From: Cunninghamia lanceolata
Taxonomy: Eukaryota; Streptophyta; Pinopsida; Cupressales; Cupressaceae
Reading direction: 5' to 3'
Length of the DNA: 64,000 nucleotides
Assembly (NCBI GenBank): GCA_027924645.1
Contig: BSBN01000297.1
Coordinates: forward strand, 6,572,001 to 6,636,000
This document shows, one piece after another, positions 23,561-36,456 of this stretch. Positions within the stretch are counted from its first letter, which is position 1. Each line of letters starts with the position of its first letter. A program made the translations under genes and the position numbers. The notes below the pieces were generated by a model, which did not search any database, was not told the DNA's origin, and saw only the letters and a list, made by a program, of their open reading frames with translations.

Positions 23561-24533
23561 CCAACTACCTTCCTATAGTTGTGTTGATGCAGTTATTAGT
23601 CACAACAAAAAGAAATAAAAGTCTCTAATCAAACCTCTATTTATCTTGCAAGATATGATGAATTCAGAGAATTCATAATCCCAAGTCTCCATGCATTAGT
23701 TCTTAACAATCGGTTGTTACTCAAAGGTTGATCAGATACTATTGTTTTCCATTTGGGGCCTTAAATCTTGATTTGAAGTGAATTCACTCAAATATGCTAA
23801 ATATGTATGATTATTTATGTTAATTCTACATATTTACTCTGTATTTGCTTATCATTTATCATTATTTATAGTTTATGATGATTTATGAAATTCAAAAGAA
23901 AACAAATTGAAATTCTAAAATTATTTGAAATGACTGACTTTCAACCACTGATCCACATGCAACTTAGACATTTTCATGAAAAAAAGATGAAATCAAACCA
24001 TGCTTTGCCAGGATATTCCACAACTACACACAACAGATGCTAATCTTCAAAGGAATTGGATGACAACAATGTACACTAGTTGAAATGTACCTCTAAGGAG
24101 TGCAACACTTCACAATGACATGTCCAGATATCATCCACAAAGATAACTCAAGATTTACGATTGAATTGTAATCTAGATCTCCATTTCATTGAATATTCAA
24201 AAGTATGCATATTTACAAATAGTCTTGAGAAAAAACCATGGGGAACATAAAGTCAAAAAAAAAAATGTACACTTAGTGTTCACTAGCTCAACAATTCTAT
24301 CTCATTAAGCTCCTAATAGTTTACAAATGGCAATCCATCTCCTTTTATAGAACAAGGATAGGATGTGGTTACAAATGATCTAATGGTAAGGATCAACTCA
24401 AGATGATCTGACGGTCAGCAAAGGTGGCACATGATTGCATATTTGGCAATCTTTAGTCGAGGACAACTGGTAAAGTGGCATATTCTTCAAGTATTTGACT
24501 TAGTCTTCATGACCTCTTCATTCAACATTTCCC
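23561..24533. other. Unassigned spacer between R1 and R4
   Basis: AT-rich, no open frame with family motifs. It may hold the 3' end of R1 and the 3' flank or LTR of R4, but no repeat partner for it occurs in the window. Confidence 0.5.
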
Positions 24534-27500
24534 TCAGATTCTTTTTTTTGACTCTCCTTCTATGATCCTGCATCCAATACCTTGGATGAGATCATATGCT
24601 CTGAGTGCTTTATCTATCTCTATTTTTTTTACCTTGGCCTTCTTAGCTACATGCTCTTGGGCTTTCAATTGCTCCCTCAAGGATATCCACCTATTTGTCC
24701 TACTGTCCAACTCTTCGTTATATGCATCTATCTTGGATTTCATAAGCATAGCCTCATTAATAGTGTCTTCTAAAAAATGTTGGAATGGATCTTCTATGGC
24801 CATGCTGAAGTTGTCCCTAAATGCCTTAATTACAAATTCATCATTCTCATTTTCAATCTTATCTTCAACTTCACCTTCCAAAACCTCCAAAATAGCCAAT
24901 TCCTTTGCTAAAAGCTCATGTGCCTTTATGCTTATATAAACTACTTTTGTGTTGTATCTTTTCAAAATGATGACCTCAAATCTTAGGTCTTCAAACTAGA
25001 TATCCATATGTGGTAGTGTTTGAGATGTCAAAATCTTCTTAACTATGAGGGTGTTATTATCCTCGTTCCTCATATCATTCAATGTAGTTAGATCTTGACT
25101 GCTTTTAATAAATCTTTGTCTAACCTCCTTCAATTTATCTACTGTTCCATTCATGTGGCTTAGCATGTCACAATTGGATAATGAGGTTTTTATTACTTCT
25201 TCTCCCTCTTTTAGGAACTTGGTGAACCAATTGTTCATCATATGTGCTTGATGCTTCAATGCATCCAATCCTATTATCTCCTGCTGAGGTACCAATGCCA
25301 AAGGTGTAGTGGTTGTGATGGAGACACTAGTAGGTGCCACCAACCCTTTTATAAAGGCCTGAATTTGGGTAATTTGCCCTTTATATTTATTATTCGTAGC
25401 CTTTGTCTTTGTAATCGTAGCAGTTACTGCATCAGTACTTTCTCTCAATTCTTTGTCTTGATCCGTAGTTGTGTGCCCTAGGTCTATAGTAGTCACCTAA
25501 AATTCACTGGCACTTATTTCTCCTTTACTCTTATCAATTGTAGGCACATCCAATTGAGTCATCCTCTTCCTTGTGGCCAGATCTCTTGTTATTATAGAGG
25601 TTTCCCTCACTCTACGCCTGGACTTTGTAACCTCAAAAGAAAATAATGATGAAATATCAAAATTAAAAGCATTAGGAGCCAGAGGCTGACTTACCTCATG
25701 TGTCAACCAATGTGGTGCACTATATATGGTCCCCTGTTGGCTTGTCTGCTCAATGTGAGCATCATATACTTCTACATCTCCCTCTTTTAGAACATCTTCA
25801 TTTACATTCTAGTGTTGTTCCCCATCAGTGGGAACTTCTCCATGCACTTGTTGTTGATGTTGATCCTGTGCAGCATCCTTGGACATCATATCGCAATCTT
25901 GGGATATCTCCTTGATTAGTTCTTTAATCTCTTCACACACTTTCATCTGGATATCCTTATCCTATTTGTTTGTATCAACATGGACATCTTGATGTGTTCC
26001 TATATCCTATCCCTATGCATGTTGTTTATCCTAGAGATGAGGATTACCTGTGTCAATCCTTTGGTGGCTAGGCTCTTGAATATCCTGATGTTCTATACTT
26101 CGATCACCACATATCTCTATTCTTTCAATCTCTTCCTCATCATCTTTGTCTTTTGGACCTTCATGTCTAGATAGTGGCACTTCTTTATCTTTTGGATCCT
26201 TTGATCCAGATGTGACCATTGGACCTACTTTTTCAGATGTTAACACTAGTTGTTCTTTATCATCTGCCTCTGTATGTCCTTTAATTTCCTAGACATCTTG
26301 CTCAGGAGGATCCGTATGGATATCCATGCCTTCAACTATATCATCTATAGTCTACACATTATCTATGTTTTCATCCTTATCTCTGTCATCACCCCAATCA
26401 TATGATAAGTCAATAACTGCCGGGCTTGTGACAGTACCCACTAACACATCCAGACCAATGGTTTGCACCACTGTCTCAAGATCTTCATATTTATCTCATC
26501 CCTGGTACTCTTAGGTGCTTGTGGGGTACCTTGATGTCTCAGGGCTATATTCTTTAGCAAGTTTTCAAGGGGATTGGATGTCACCTCCCTTGTTACATCA
26601 TCATCTGTTAGGTCAATGGTTTTATCTAGTGACAAGGATGGATCATTCACCTTCTTTCTTTCTTCCTGAGCTAACTCAGACTTAAATTTAACTATGGTAG
26701 GGATGTGGGCATCATGTTGAAAACCTTTTGGTACTATCTCCACATCCTTTGGGACCATAGTTGCTTTAGACCTCTTTGTTGTATGTCTTTTCCTAGCAAA
26801 TATTTGTTCCATCTTTGTTAACTCTTCATTTTTCTTGAGTAAGACATCTAGTTGCCTGCTAGTGGATCCCCTCATAGTAGGTACTTGTCCTCTTTTTTGT
26901 TTGGGAATATTTGTTCCTTTCAATATATCTTGACCTTTCCTTATCAAAGGCTCCCATTCATCCTCCTCATCTATATCTTCATAAGTGTCCTTAGACTCTT
27001 CTACCTATCTTTTGGTTATGGTGATTGCTGGGACAAGATTTTCCTTTTGAGGTGAGGGTCTTGTGGCTATTGTGATGCCACTAGTAGTAAATTCTCTAGC
27101 TCCCTTAGAGGAATCTGGTTTGGCCCACTTGGCCTCTATGATCTGCCTCTTATGAATCAATAAATCATCAAACTTAGCATCTGGTAGCTCCTATCTCTTT
27201 CTCTTCTTATCTACATTCAGTGCCACTCCTTTTGCTTTTAGGGAAGCCAACTTCTGATCTACCCACTTCTTTGTTAGCTCCATAACTTTGGCTGTAATGA
27301 TGTCAATGGATGTGACCTCAGGCTAAATCCAATTAGGAGGGGAGATGGTTTTTTTATAAATCTACTTCTCCTCATATTCTTTGGGTATTAACATACCATC
27401 ATCAGAATGTAATTGAGGGGGAACATCAAAGCAATCCAAAGTTAGGATCTGATTCAAAGTTAACCTCTGATAACTCCTTCTCCTAACCTCCACATAATTT

Positions 27501-28364
27501 GGACAATTTATCTGGTATTCTTCTAAGTGCACTTAATGCACTCTTGCTCACAAATCTTTCCATCCTATGATAAGGATCATAGTATCTTGCCAAGGAAAAT
27601 GGTTGTAAATAAAGCATATATAATTCTACCTCTGAATGTTTAGATACATCAATAGATGGACATATATACCGTCTGATGATCAAGGTAAACTTAACATTAC
27701 CTTTCTTATTTCTCTTCACATATGCTTCATATCAAGGTATAATTTGTCTAGTTAACTCCAACAAAATTATTTTATCTGTGGGATATCTTGGCAACATGAG
27801 AGGTTTCCCACTAAATCCTTCCATCTTGAGGTATGTAAAAGTTGGGAACTGGATAAACCAAGTTCCATTTCTTGTAATTGCTTCTTGAGCCTTAGTACTC
27901 AATCTCTTAGCTCTATCAGTATCCATCAATCTGACCAACTGCATAACAAATCAATCATTTACCCTTCTGTAATTCTAAATAGAGGCATTTATTTCTAGTG
28001 GGGGATAATGATCCCATATGGTCTTATCTCCTGGATTCCTTCCCTCTTCCCACTGTCTACAAATTAGAGAATGTAGATTGTGTAGCACATGCATAAACAA
28101 CATATGATGACATGTAGAATAGGCATGCCCTGCCTCCAAATTACTTCATACCCTCATCAAGGCTATCAATGATGAGGGATGCCCATTGTATTTGTGTGTC
28201 AGAGGTCTCTACCAACCGGATGAGCCCATACAACCATGGCTCAAAATTACTAGCATTAGGTTTTCTTGTCATTCTACTAAGCATCACCATCATATATTGT
28301 ACTTCTGGGGTGAAGTTAAATTTGTAGTGATTCTAGGGCATCTTGGCCACTGCCTTGACCTTGT
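24534..28364 (-). pseudogene. R4: broken ORF for a large unrecognised protein (about 1,200 residues)
   Basis: Pieces at 27944-27483, 26246-26031, 25706-24996 and 24965-24534 share one minus-strand phase. The pieces 28364-27960 and 26947-26441 are in another, so at least three small indels are needed. The N-terminal third looks globular (for example FEPWLYGLIRLVETSD, FPTFTYLKMEGFSGKPLMLP, then RYPTDKIILLELTRQ). The middle is acidic, Lys- and Asp-rich. The last ~300 residues are strongly helical, with coiled-coil heptads. Most in-frame stops are TAG or TAA at positions where CAG or CAA is the simplest ancestor. I do not recognise the family. The N-terminal style recalls unnamed repetitive proteins in conifer gene predictions, possibly a plant-mobile-domain or retroelement-associated ORF. 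The right end is cut by R5. Confidence 0.55.
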
Positions 28365-29236
28365 TGAAAGGAAAGTAGAGTGTAGAATATGCCTTACTAA
28401 TACTAATCTTTAGGTGAGAGATACAAAACTTTGCAATTATAGTTCATTTAAGATGCACAAACAAGAATAAGAGAATAAACAATAAAGATTGAACACCAGA
28501 TTTTACGAGGGAAAACCCTTATGGGAAAAAACCCACACACCAAAGCAAGATCACTTGTATTATAGTAAAATATACATACAAGTTACAAAGCTATGCCTTC
28601 ATAGGTGTAAATTCACTGAATGATTCGGCAGATATTTGATACATTCACTCATATCAACCCTTCATCCATCTCCTCTTCCAGGTTACAATGCACTGTCACA
28701 TTAATACTGACTTCTCAAGTGTTTCAAGAGGCCCATCATTACAACTTCCACACTAGACAAAAATCATTACAAATCATCTTCCATTACCTGTCGTTTCCAA
28801 TTGTTACCACTTCACCATAGTCACCTTAGATTAACCTCCACGGGATGGTGGGACACACCGCAACACTGCAGGCTTGTTTAGTATCCATCACGGGGCTGCA
28901 GGGTATACCGCATTACCGTAGGCAATCTTACAGACTGTCATGAGTTGGTGTAACACCGCACACCTGCTAGCCTCTCCAGTCACTATCGCGGGATGACGGT
29001 AGCACCGTACTACCATAGGTCAATTTTCAAACAACTACGGGGTGACGGTAACACTGCACTACTGCAAGCCAACTTCCAGACTCCTGTGAGATGGTGGTAA
29101 ACACTGCCAGCCTGAACCTCTCTTATCTGCACCCTGCGAGACCGTGGTAAAAACTTGAATGCAACCATGAAAGTTTGAGACTAATGGAAATTGAGCTAGG
29201 GTTTTATCAGTGAGTTTGATACACACATTCTCAACA
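28365..29236 (-). repeat. R5 3' LTR (872 bp)
   Basis: Direct-repeat partner of 33407-34159. On the minus strand it starts TGTTGAGAAT after a purine stretch. It contains a GC-rich array of about six degenerate 45-55 bp units (core GGGATGACGGTAACACCGCA) at 28838-29160, unlike the AT-rich remainder. Confidence 0.88.
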
Positions 29237-29358
29237 TTCTTCTACTTGACAAATAACTCACTAAAACCCTTCCAACTCTTCAAGTCACTAAACATTCTAG
29301 GCCCCAAGGCCCATCAAACTGGTACATTGTTTGAACTTATCCGTGCTTACAAACTTCA

Positions 29359-30740
29359 TCAATGCATCAGTAACATTTGCAAAGTATCAACTTTTTCTAG
29401 ACTAACTTTTCCATCCTCCACCATATCATGAACAAAGTGGTACTTCATGTCGATATGTTTCATCCTGGCATGGAAAGTTAGATTTTTTGCCAAACAAATG
29501 GCACTCTGACTATCACAACAAATAACAATCTGCCCTACATCAAAACCAATATCTGAACACAGTCTTCTAAGCCAAATGGATTCTTTATAGGCATGATTTG
29601 TTGTCATATACTTAGCCTCCATAGTAGATAAAGTGACTATAGCCTGCCGCTTGCTCATCCAACTAACTGCACCACCAAACAATGTGAATACATATCCACT
29701 GGTGGATCTTCTACTGTTAATGTCCCCTACCCAATTAGAATCCACATATCTACAAATGCTAACTGAACTATGCAATTCAGTAGAGTAACCATGATGACAC
29801 AAGGCATACTCTTAAGTACCCTTCAAATACCTAGAAACTCTCTTCACAGTATCCCAATGCGGCCTTCCTGGATTAGCCATAAACTAATTAAGCACTCCCA
29901 TTGCTTGGGCAATGTCTAGTCTAGTATAGACCATTGCATACATTAAATTTCCAATTGTACTTGCATAAGGCACACATGTCATGTCCTCCATCTCAGTAGG
30001 AGATTTTGGACAATCTTCAATAGAAAGTTTCATTCCCTGCAACATTGGAACAACTAACTGCTTGCAATTTGTCATATTAAACCTCTTTAGGACATACTTT
30101 ATATACTTGCTCTGGCTGAGCCAAAGTTTTCTATTTCCCCTATCCCTTTTGATTTCCATCCCTAGAATATACCTAGGTGAACCTAGATCTTTCATTTCAA
30201 ACTGTACTGATAATTGAGACTTCAATTCAGAAACTATACCCTTACTATTCCCAATGAACAACATATCATCCACATATAGGGCAATAATAAGAAGACAACC
30301 ATTTTTAGATTTAAAATAAACACAATGATCTAACTTTGATCTCACAAAACCCAAAGACAACACATAGGTATCAAACTTCTGGTGTCACATTCTAGGCGAC
30401 TGCTTCAAACCATCTAGAGATTTCTTTAGTTTGCAAACTAGGTTTTCCTTACCTTTTTCAATGAAGTGCTCAGGCTGGGACATATAAATCTCTTCCTTCA
30501 AATCACCATGAAGAAATGTTGTCTTCACATCCATCTACTTGATCTCTAAATCATACACTGCTGCAAGGGATAATAGAAATCTGATAGATGTCAGCTTAGC
30601 TATAGGAGAAAATATTTCTCCATGGTCAATCCCCTCCACATGGGAATATCCTTTTCCAACAAACCTTGCTTTATACTTCTCAACACTGCCATCTAGACCA
30701 ATCTTCTTTTTAAACACCCATTTACATCCAACAGGCTTTC
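29359..30740 (-). pseudogene. pol: R5 reverse transcriptase and RNase H
   Basis: Three minus-strand pieces in one phase. 30717-30535 holds the RT N-terminus (KYKARFVGKGYSHVEGID). 30363-29884 holds the polymerase core with the catalytic YVDDMLF near 30260. 29802-29359 is RNase H, with YVDSNWVGDINSRRSTSGY and a later CDSQSAICLAKN. The first RNase H motif normally reads D-x-D-W-A-x-D. Stops and a gap near 30400-30530 separate the pieces. The enzyme would copy element RNA in virus-like particles, but this copy is inactive. Confidence 0.88.
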
Positions 30741-30986
30741 AACCTTCAGGAAAAGGTACCAGATCCCAGGTTTCATTCTTCTTCAAAGACACCATTCCTC
30801 ATTCATGGCTTCTAACCAGAAATATGAATCAGACATACCCATAGCCTCTCTAACAGTCTTAGGCTCATTAGTGTTAGCAATCAAAGCATAGGCACAACTA
30901 GAATCCAACATAGAATAACCAAAACTTTCAGGTTGCCGCTTCACACACATAGACCTCCTCAGAAGCTGAGGCTGATGTTCTTCATC

Positions 30987-32287
30987 CTATTCAAAACTTT
31001 TAGAGCTACTTGAGCTCTCCTCACTAACTGGCCCACTAGGAGTACATAGTTCATCCTTATTTGGAGTAAGAGGAATTTCAATTACCTCCTTTTCTGCTTC
31101 TTTTACCTCTAGCTGCAGACCAACTATAGAAGGTTTTAGCTCACAAAAGATCACACTTTTGCTATACAACACCTTGTCTGTAACTGGGTTCCAAAGCGTG
31201 TACCCTTTCACACCAATTCCATAACCTATGAAGATACATTTTTTAGCCTTGTTTTCCAATTTAGATCTTTTTTCATTAGGCACATATGCATACACCTAAT
31301 AGCCAAAGACTCTAATGTGTCTCAAAGAGGGATTCTTACCATACCATGCTTCCATAGGTTATTGTCCACAAGCATCAAAATGGGAGATCGGTTAATCAAG
31401 TAACATGCTGTAGCAACAACTTCAGCCCAGAACTTCTGTTCCAAACCAATATTAGTCAACATACTTCTCGCCCTTTCCATCAATGTTCTATTCATCCTTT
31501 CTGCAACTCAATTTTGTTATGGAGTGTAAGGAGTCATCCTATGTCTTTTAATTCCGTGGTCCTTGCTAAACTTATCAAAATCTGCTGAACAAAATTCACC
31601 ACCATTATCCATCCTCAAGCATTTAATTTTTCTACCAGTCTAATTTTCAACCAAGGTTTTAAATTCCTTAAATTGATTGAAAACTCTAATTTTACTTCTG
31701 AGAAAATAAACAAATGTCCTTCTCAGATAATCATCTATGAACAAAATAGAATACACAGATTTCAATAACGAAGGAACATTAACTAGACCAAATACATCAA
31801 CATGAATATAATCTAGTATACTAGAAGATTTATGAGGACTAGAATAAAATGAAACATGGTGTTGCTTTCCATATATGCAATGTTCACAAAAATCAAACTC
31901 AAGATTACAATCATCAAGCCCTTCAACCAGACTTTTATTTTTCAAGGCTTTTAGGCCTTTTTCACCAATGTGGCTAAGCCTTTGATGCCACAACATTGTC
32001 TTCTCTGTTGGGAGCTTTATCTCCAAAGAATTAGTACCCACCAGAGCAACATCCTCCTTCTCTATATGATCAAACTTTGTAGAATCACTATTACATTGAA
32101 CTGCATGTGCATCCAGCTTATACAGAGTGCTAGTTTGTGCACCCTTAACTAGTACCATAGAGCCTCTAGTCATTCTAAAAACACCATTGGAGAAAGAGAC
32201 TTGTACACTAGCATCATTAAGCTTACTTACAGAAAGTAAATTTTGAGCCAGACCTGGTATATGCATCACACCATTGATTCCCTTCAC
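30987..32287 (-). pseudogene. pol: R5 integrase with GAG-pre-integrase domain
   Basis: 32287-31640 contains the pre-integrase region (LWHRQRLSHIGEKGLKAL, then CEHCIYGKQ) and the start of the catalytic core. The first catalytic Asp is in HVDVFGL, where the usual Gly-Pro has become Gly-Leu. The second, in RMDNGGEF near 31590, is readable. Nonsense codons follow near 31510. 31295-30987 is the C-terminal region (KCIFIGYGIGVKGYTLWNP) in a different phase, so a frameshift lies between. It is not functional. Confidence 0.87.
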
Positions 32288-32399
32288 TCTTCCATCAAGA
32301 AACTAAATTCTAACTCTTCCATAGCCAACAATCTCCAGGTGAGAATCATCACCTAGATACACCCTTCCATAAGCATACTTTTTGTACTTTGAGAACCAA

Positions 32400-33286
32400 T
32401 CTCTATGAGAGGTCATGTGAAAGGATGCACCTGAGTCAATTAGCTAAACATCATCTGATGCCTAAGTCACCAAGGCTGCTATGAAGGCATCTGCATCATC
32501 ATGAGAGGATTCATTATCAGAAGAATTGTCCATTTTCTTCTTCTTCTCCTATTTACAGTCTTTCCTGATGTCTCTAGTTTGCCCATAGTTCCAACATTTC
32601 ACCTTGGACTTTTTACCAGGAGAAAGTGATCTCCCCTGTGACTTGGATTTAGACTTCTTATCTTTCTTCTTGTCTTTCTCCTTTGATCTACCTCAAACAA
32701 CAAGGGCCTCCTTGGCCATCTCAAAAAATTTCCTTTGTATTTCTTCTGACAACAGTGAAGCAACAACATCTTCCATCTTGAAAGTGGTTGTTGTACTCCC
32801 AATAGCCATCACTAGGTGATCCCATGTATCAGGCAAAGAACACAATAGGAACATGCAATGATCCTCATCTTCTATCTTCACACCCATAGATGCCAACTAA
32901 GCAATGATCATGTTGAATGCATTCAAATGATCTGCAACAGACACTTCTTCCTCCATCTTCAAAGAATATAGCTTGTTCCTTAGAAAAAACTTGTTTACCA
33001 AAGATTTCCCTTGATAAATGTCACCAAGCTTCTTCCACAAAAGTTTTGTTGTCTTTTTTTCATGGACATTCAAGAGAAATAAATCAACCAAGCATAATCT
33101 TATCAGACCCTTCGCTTTCTAGTCCATTGCATCCCATTCATCTTGTGAGGTTGCTGATGGTTTGCTAGAGGACACTACAGTCCATAACTCTCGATCCACG
33201 AGAAAATATTCCATTTTAAGTTTCCACAACTTAAAATTTCCAGCGTTGAACTTCTCAATATCTATTCTTCTAGATGTGCTTGCCAT
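32400..33286 (-). pseudogene. gag: R5 gag and protease
   Basis: The ATG at 33286 opens a frame typical of copia Gag (FNAGNFKLWKLKMEYFL, then LCSLPDTWDHLV). Its zinc knuckle near 32560-32605 is damaged (CWNYGQTRDIRKDC, second Cys replaced by Tyr). The retropepsin motif LIDSGASFHMTS is intact near 32412-32450. At least five in-frame stops interrupt it; four fit CAG or CGA to TAG or TGA, and one fits TGG to TAG. The frame is otherwise continuous into integrase. Confidence 0.87.
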
Positions 33287-33392
33287 CTTAAACTAGTATA
33301 AGTTTATAAACTATATTTCTCTGCAAAACTCCCACTGAACAAGATCAGCACAAAAAACCCATCTTACCCACAAGGACAACAAAACTAGCCGA

Positions 33393-33404
33393 GCTCTAAT
33401 ACCA
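33393..33404 (-). other. R5 primer-binding site (tRNA-iMet, one mismatch)
   Basis: On the minus strand TGGTATTAGAGC, one C-to-T change from the initiator-Met site, two bases from the LTR. Confidence 0.85.
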
Positions 33405-33406
33405 AT

Positions 33407-34159
33407 TAAAAGGAAAGAAAAGTACATAATACGCCTTCCTAATACTAATCTTTAGGAGAGAAATATACATAAATTTACAAAACTTTACAATTACAATTCA
33501 TTTAAGATGTATAAACAAGAATAACAAAATAAACAATAAAGATTGAACACTAGATTTTACGTGGGAAAACCCTTACGAGAAAAAAACCCACACACTAAAG
33601 CAAGATCACTTGTATTATAGTAAAATATCAATTACATACAAGTTATAGAGCTATGCCTTCATAGGTGTGAATTCACTAAATGATTTGGTAGCTATTCGAT
33701 ACATTCACTCAGATCAACCCTTCGTCGATCTCATCTTCTAGGTTACAATGCAATGTCACATTAATACTGACTTCTCAAGTGTTTCAGGAGGCCCATTGTT
33801 ACAACTTCCACACCAGATGAAAAATGTTACAAACCATCTGCCATTACCCATCGTTTCCAGTCATTACCACTTCACCGCAGTTACCTTAGACTAACCTGCA
33901 TAGGATGATGGAACACATTGCAACACTACAGGCTTGTTTACTATCCATCGCGGGCCGTGGGGTATACTGTATTGTCGCACACAATCTTACAGACTATTGC
34001 GAGGTGATGGTAACACCACACACCTACTAGCCTCTCCAATCACCATCATAGGATGGCGGTAGTACCACACTACTATAGGTCAATTTTCAAACAGCTGTGG
34101 GGTGGCAGTAACACTGTACTATTGCAAGCCAACTCTAGACTCCCACAGGATGGTGGTAA
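33407..34159 (-). repeat. R5 5' LTR, truncated
   Basis: Aligns with 28365-29120 of the left LTR, including the GC-rich array, and stops abruptly at GGTGGTAA where R6 begins. Its first base pair is TA instead of TG. Confidence 0.87.
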
Positions 34160-35488
34160 TGTTGAATATAAGGAATACTGAGAGGGGGGTGAATCACTAT
34201 TCCACAAAACCACTTCTTTCCAATTTCTAAAATCAATAACATGAAAGCAAAATAAGCATAAGAACATCAACCATAAAGACATAACACATGGACACTAGAA
34301 TTTTTACGTGGATAACCCAAAAAGAGAAAAAACTACGGTGAGTGTTAGCTCACAATATATTATGATAGCTCAATACCGAATTACAAGAAGGCTTACTACC
34401 CTATGAAGAAGTGCTCACTGCACAAAGGCTCACTGGCAAGAGAAAAGAAAGAAAGAAGGAGATGGCTCATTGCCAAAATGAACTACTTAGATTGCATCTA
34501 CATATGCATGAATGCAGCTTCAATGTATGTTCAAAATACTGTCTCAAAACATTTCATCTTCACTGCTCTGTTTCACTTCTCTGCTTTTACATTAGATAAA
34601 ATCTCTCTTTTACTTTTCGTCACCTACTCTACTGTTCACATTCTACACACATTCATATACTCATCACACACACACACACACACCACAAATATTGAAATCA
34701 ATCCCATATATATATATATATATCCATAACAAACAAAATCTTCATATTAGGTTAGCCTGATAAAGTGTATTGTGTAGTCATGCATTATGTGCTTTGTCAG
34801 CTAAATTTATTTCCCAAAATCTATGTCGGACCCAAACAATATTTGGAACACCATCACACATGTTGACCTCAACTATTTTGCCACTTAGGATTAAGTTCCA
34901 AACAACAAGACTTTACCGTACACACGTCATACTTATTATGTCAGCCTTATTCATAGACTGTTTACTAGTTTAGTTCAACTGTCAGGAAACATCTTCCACT
35001 ATGGACCATGAGACTTGCTTAAATCCATATTAGAGGCTCTTCACTCATCATAGATCATATCTCTAAAACTGCAAGACAAATTATGTAACTGCGGAGAAAT
35101 ACGGACCCTTTTTCTCAGACACTGTATACTGCTCCTATCTTAGTTCTGCTCACCCAGACTTTAGACCAACCACTGTTTAACTTCTAGAAGTCATCAGGAC
35201 TTGTAATATTAAACATAGTACCTCCAAACAATCTTGAATAACACACCTGAACTGCATACCTTGACCATCAACTACGGAGGAATACCACTTGAGTTTCTGC
35301 TACTAACTCAGTGTTGTCAGTACTTAGCCATTCTGCCTTAGTCTTTTGTGTCTGGACTAGATCCTTGTATATAGGCTGTTCCAAGTTGAGTTCCCAATCA
35401 TCCTTAGCTACATCATGCTCTGTTTGTCTTTTTTCCATCAATGACAACATTGCCCAATTAGCAGTGTCTCTTGACTATGTTGCCAACG
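34160..35488 (-). repeat. R6 3' LTR (about 1330 bp)
   Basis: Ends CCAACG where CCAACA is expected, next to ATCTCCCCCTTT, the complement of the polypurine tract. Contains a (CA)n run at 34665-34682 and a (TA)n run at 34706-34723. The length matches the 1.33-1.38 kb LTRs of R8 and R10. Confidence 0.7.
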
Positions 35489-35599
35489 ATCTCCCCCTTT
35501 GTCATTGATGGCAACACTTAGTGAAAATTGTGTATCTACTCCCCATTACTCTGTATTTCTTCTCCCCCTAAGGTGGTTGCCCATTTTTCACTGGTCTTC

Positions 35600-36456
35600 T
35601 TCTCCCCCTTGGACCAAAATTGCAAAAATCTCCATACTTTGCCGCATATGTACACATACAATACTTCAACTCAATTAGTTGCTAGTGAAAGAATATCCTT
35701 ATACACAATCTTTAATTGTGTAATCTCTTCATCCCATCAAATTTTAGCACTTTCCAAAATTTGAATGTGATCATTTATTATAAAGACTGATTCTTCTACC
35801 TTTTGTACATCATAATTTATGTCAATTTGTGAAGCTGCATGTGCTTCTGCTGTAATACTGATCATTGAATCTAACTTAGGACTAATTAATCCTCCCAATT
35901 GACACATTTTACTTTTCATCTGATCCCTCTTATTTACAATATCACTTAACTCATTATGAATATTAATTAATTGTATTTCTTTTTTGCTCATCGACTCAGC
36001 TGCTGGATCAAATGATTTAGAAATATTTATTAGCTACTGTTTTAGATCCTTCACCTTTTCTTCTAGCTCTTTTATGGCTATCAGCCAAGATAGACAAAAT
36101 TTATATAGGTCGCTTACTTCTCTAATAGCATTCTATATGCCTTTTATTTTATTGTCTAGAAGAGCTTTGTCATTTTTTATCATAGTCTTCAACTCATTTA
36201 ACCTTTTCTCATCAAATTCTTGTCTCACTTTTGTCTTCGCAGATTTCTCAAAAGATTCAAAATGCTCACTTACATAATATATGAGTGTTTTTGGGTAAAT
36301 AGGATGAAGGGTTAATGTTTTCTTTAGTTTGAATCCTCCTTTCCATAAAACATTCCAAGGGCTTTTCAACTGAGTGCCTCGCCTATCAAGAGGAGAGTCA
36401 ACTATCAGATTTGAGTTGCCACTTAGTTTTCTACTGGGAAATTCAGATGTGATCAC
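35600..36456 (-). pseudogene. R6 coiled-coil ORF remnant
   Basis: Two open pieces, 36456-36133 and 35991-35737, are in the same phase and are separated by three stops (36130-35995) in otherwise continuous sequence. The protein is Lys/Glu/Ile-rich with heptad spacing (KRLNELKTMIKNDKALLDNK, then NELSDIVNKRDQMKSK). No enzyme motif is seen. Both its place next to the 3' LTR and its make-up resemble the C-terminal part of R4. Function unknown. Confidence 0.5.

Larger units (their letters stand above)
28365..34159 (-). mobile_element. R5: Ty1/copia retrotransposon, 5' LTR truncated by R6
   Basis: The left LTR is 28365-29236. The right LTR begins at 33407 and matches the left copy up to 34159, where unrelated sequence starts. 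A minus-strand primer site lies at 33393-33404. Domain order on the minus strand is gag, protease, integrase, reverse transcriptase, RNase H, which defines copia. The motifs resemble the Tork/Tnt1 branch. About 110 bp of the right LTR are missing. The left flank is CTTGT; no duplication can be tested because the other end is lost. Confidence 0.9.

Noticed and set aside
24562..26514. Plus-strand frames over R4
   Set aside because: They mirror the coiled-coil coding strand (Ser/Phe/Leu-rich) and break where the minus-strand phase persists.
34665..34723. CA and TA microsatellites as a regulatory element
   Set aside because: Simple slippage tracts in an LTR; no evidence for function.
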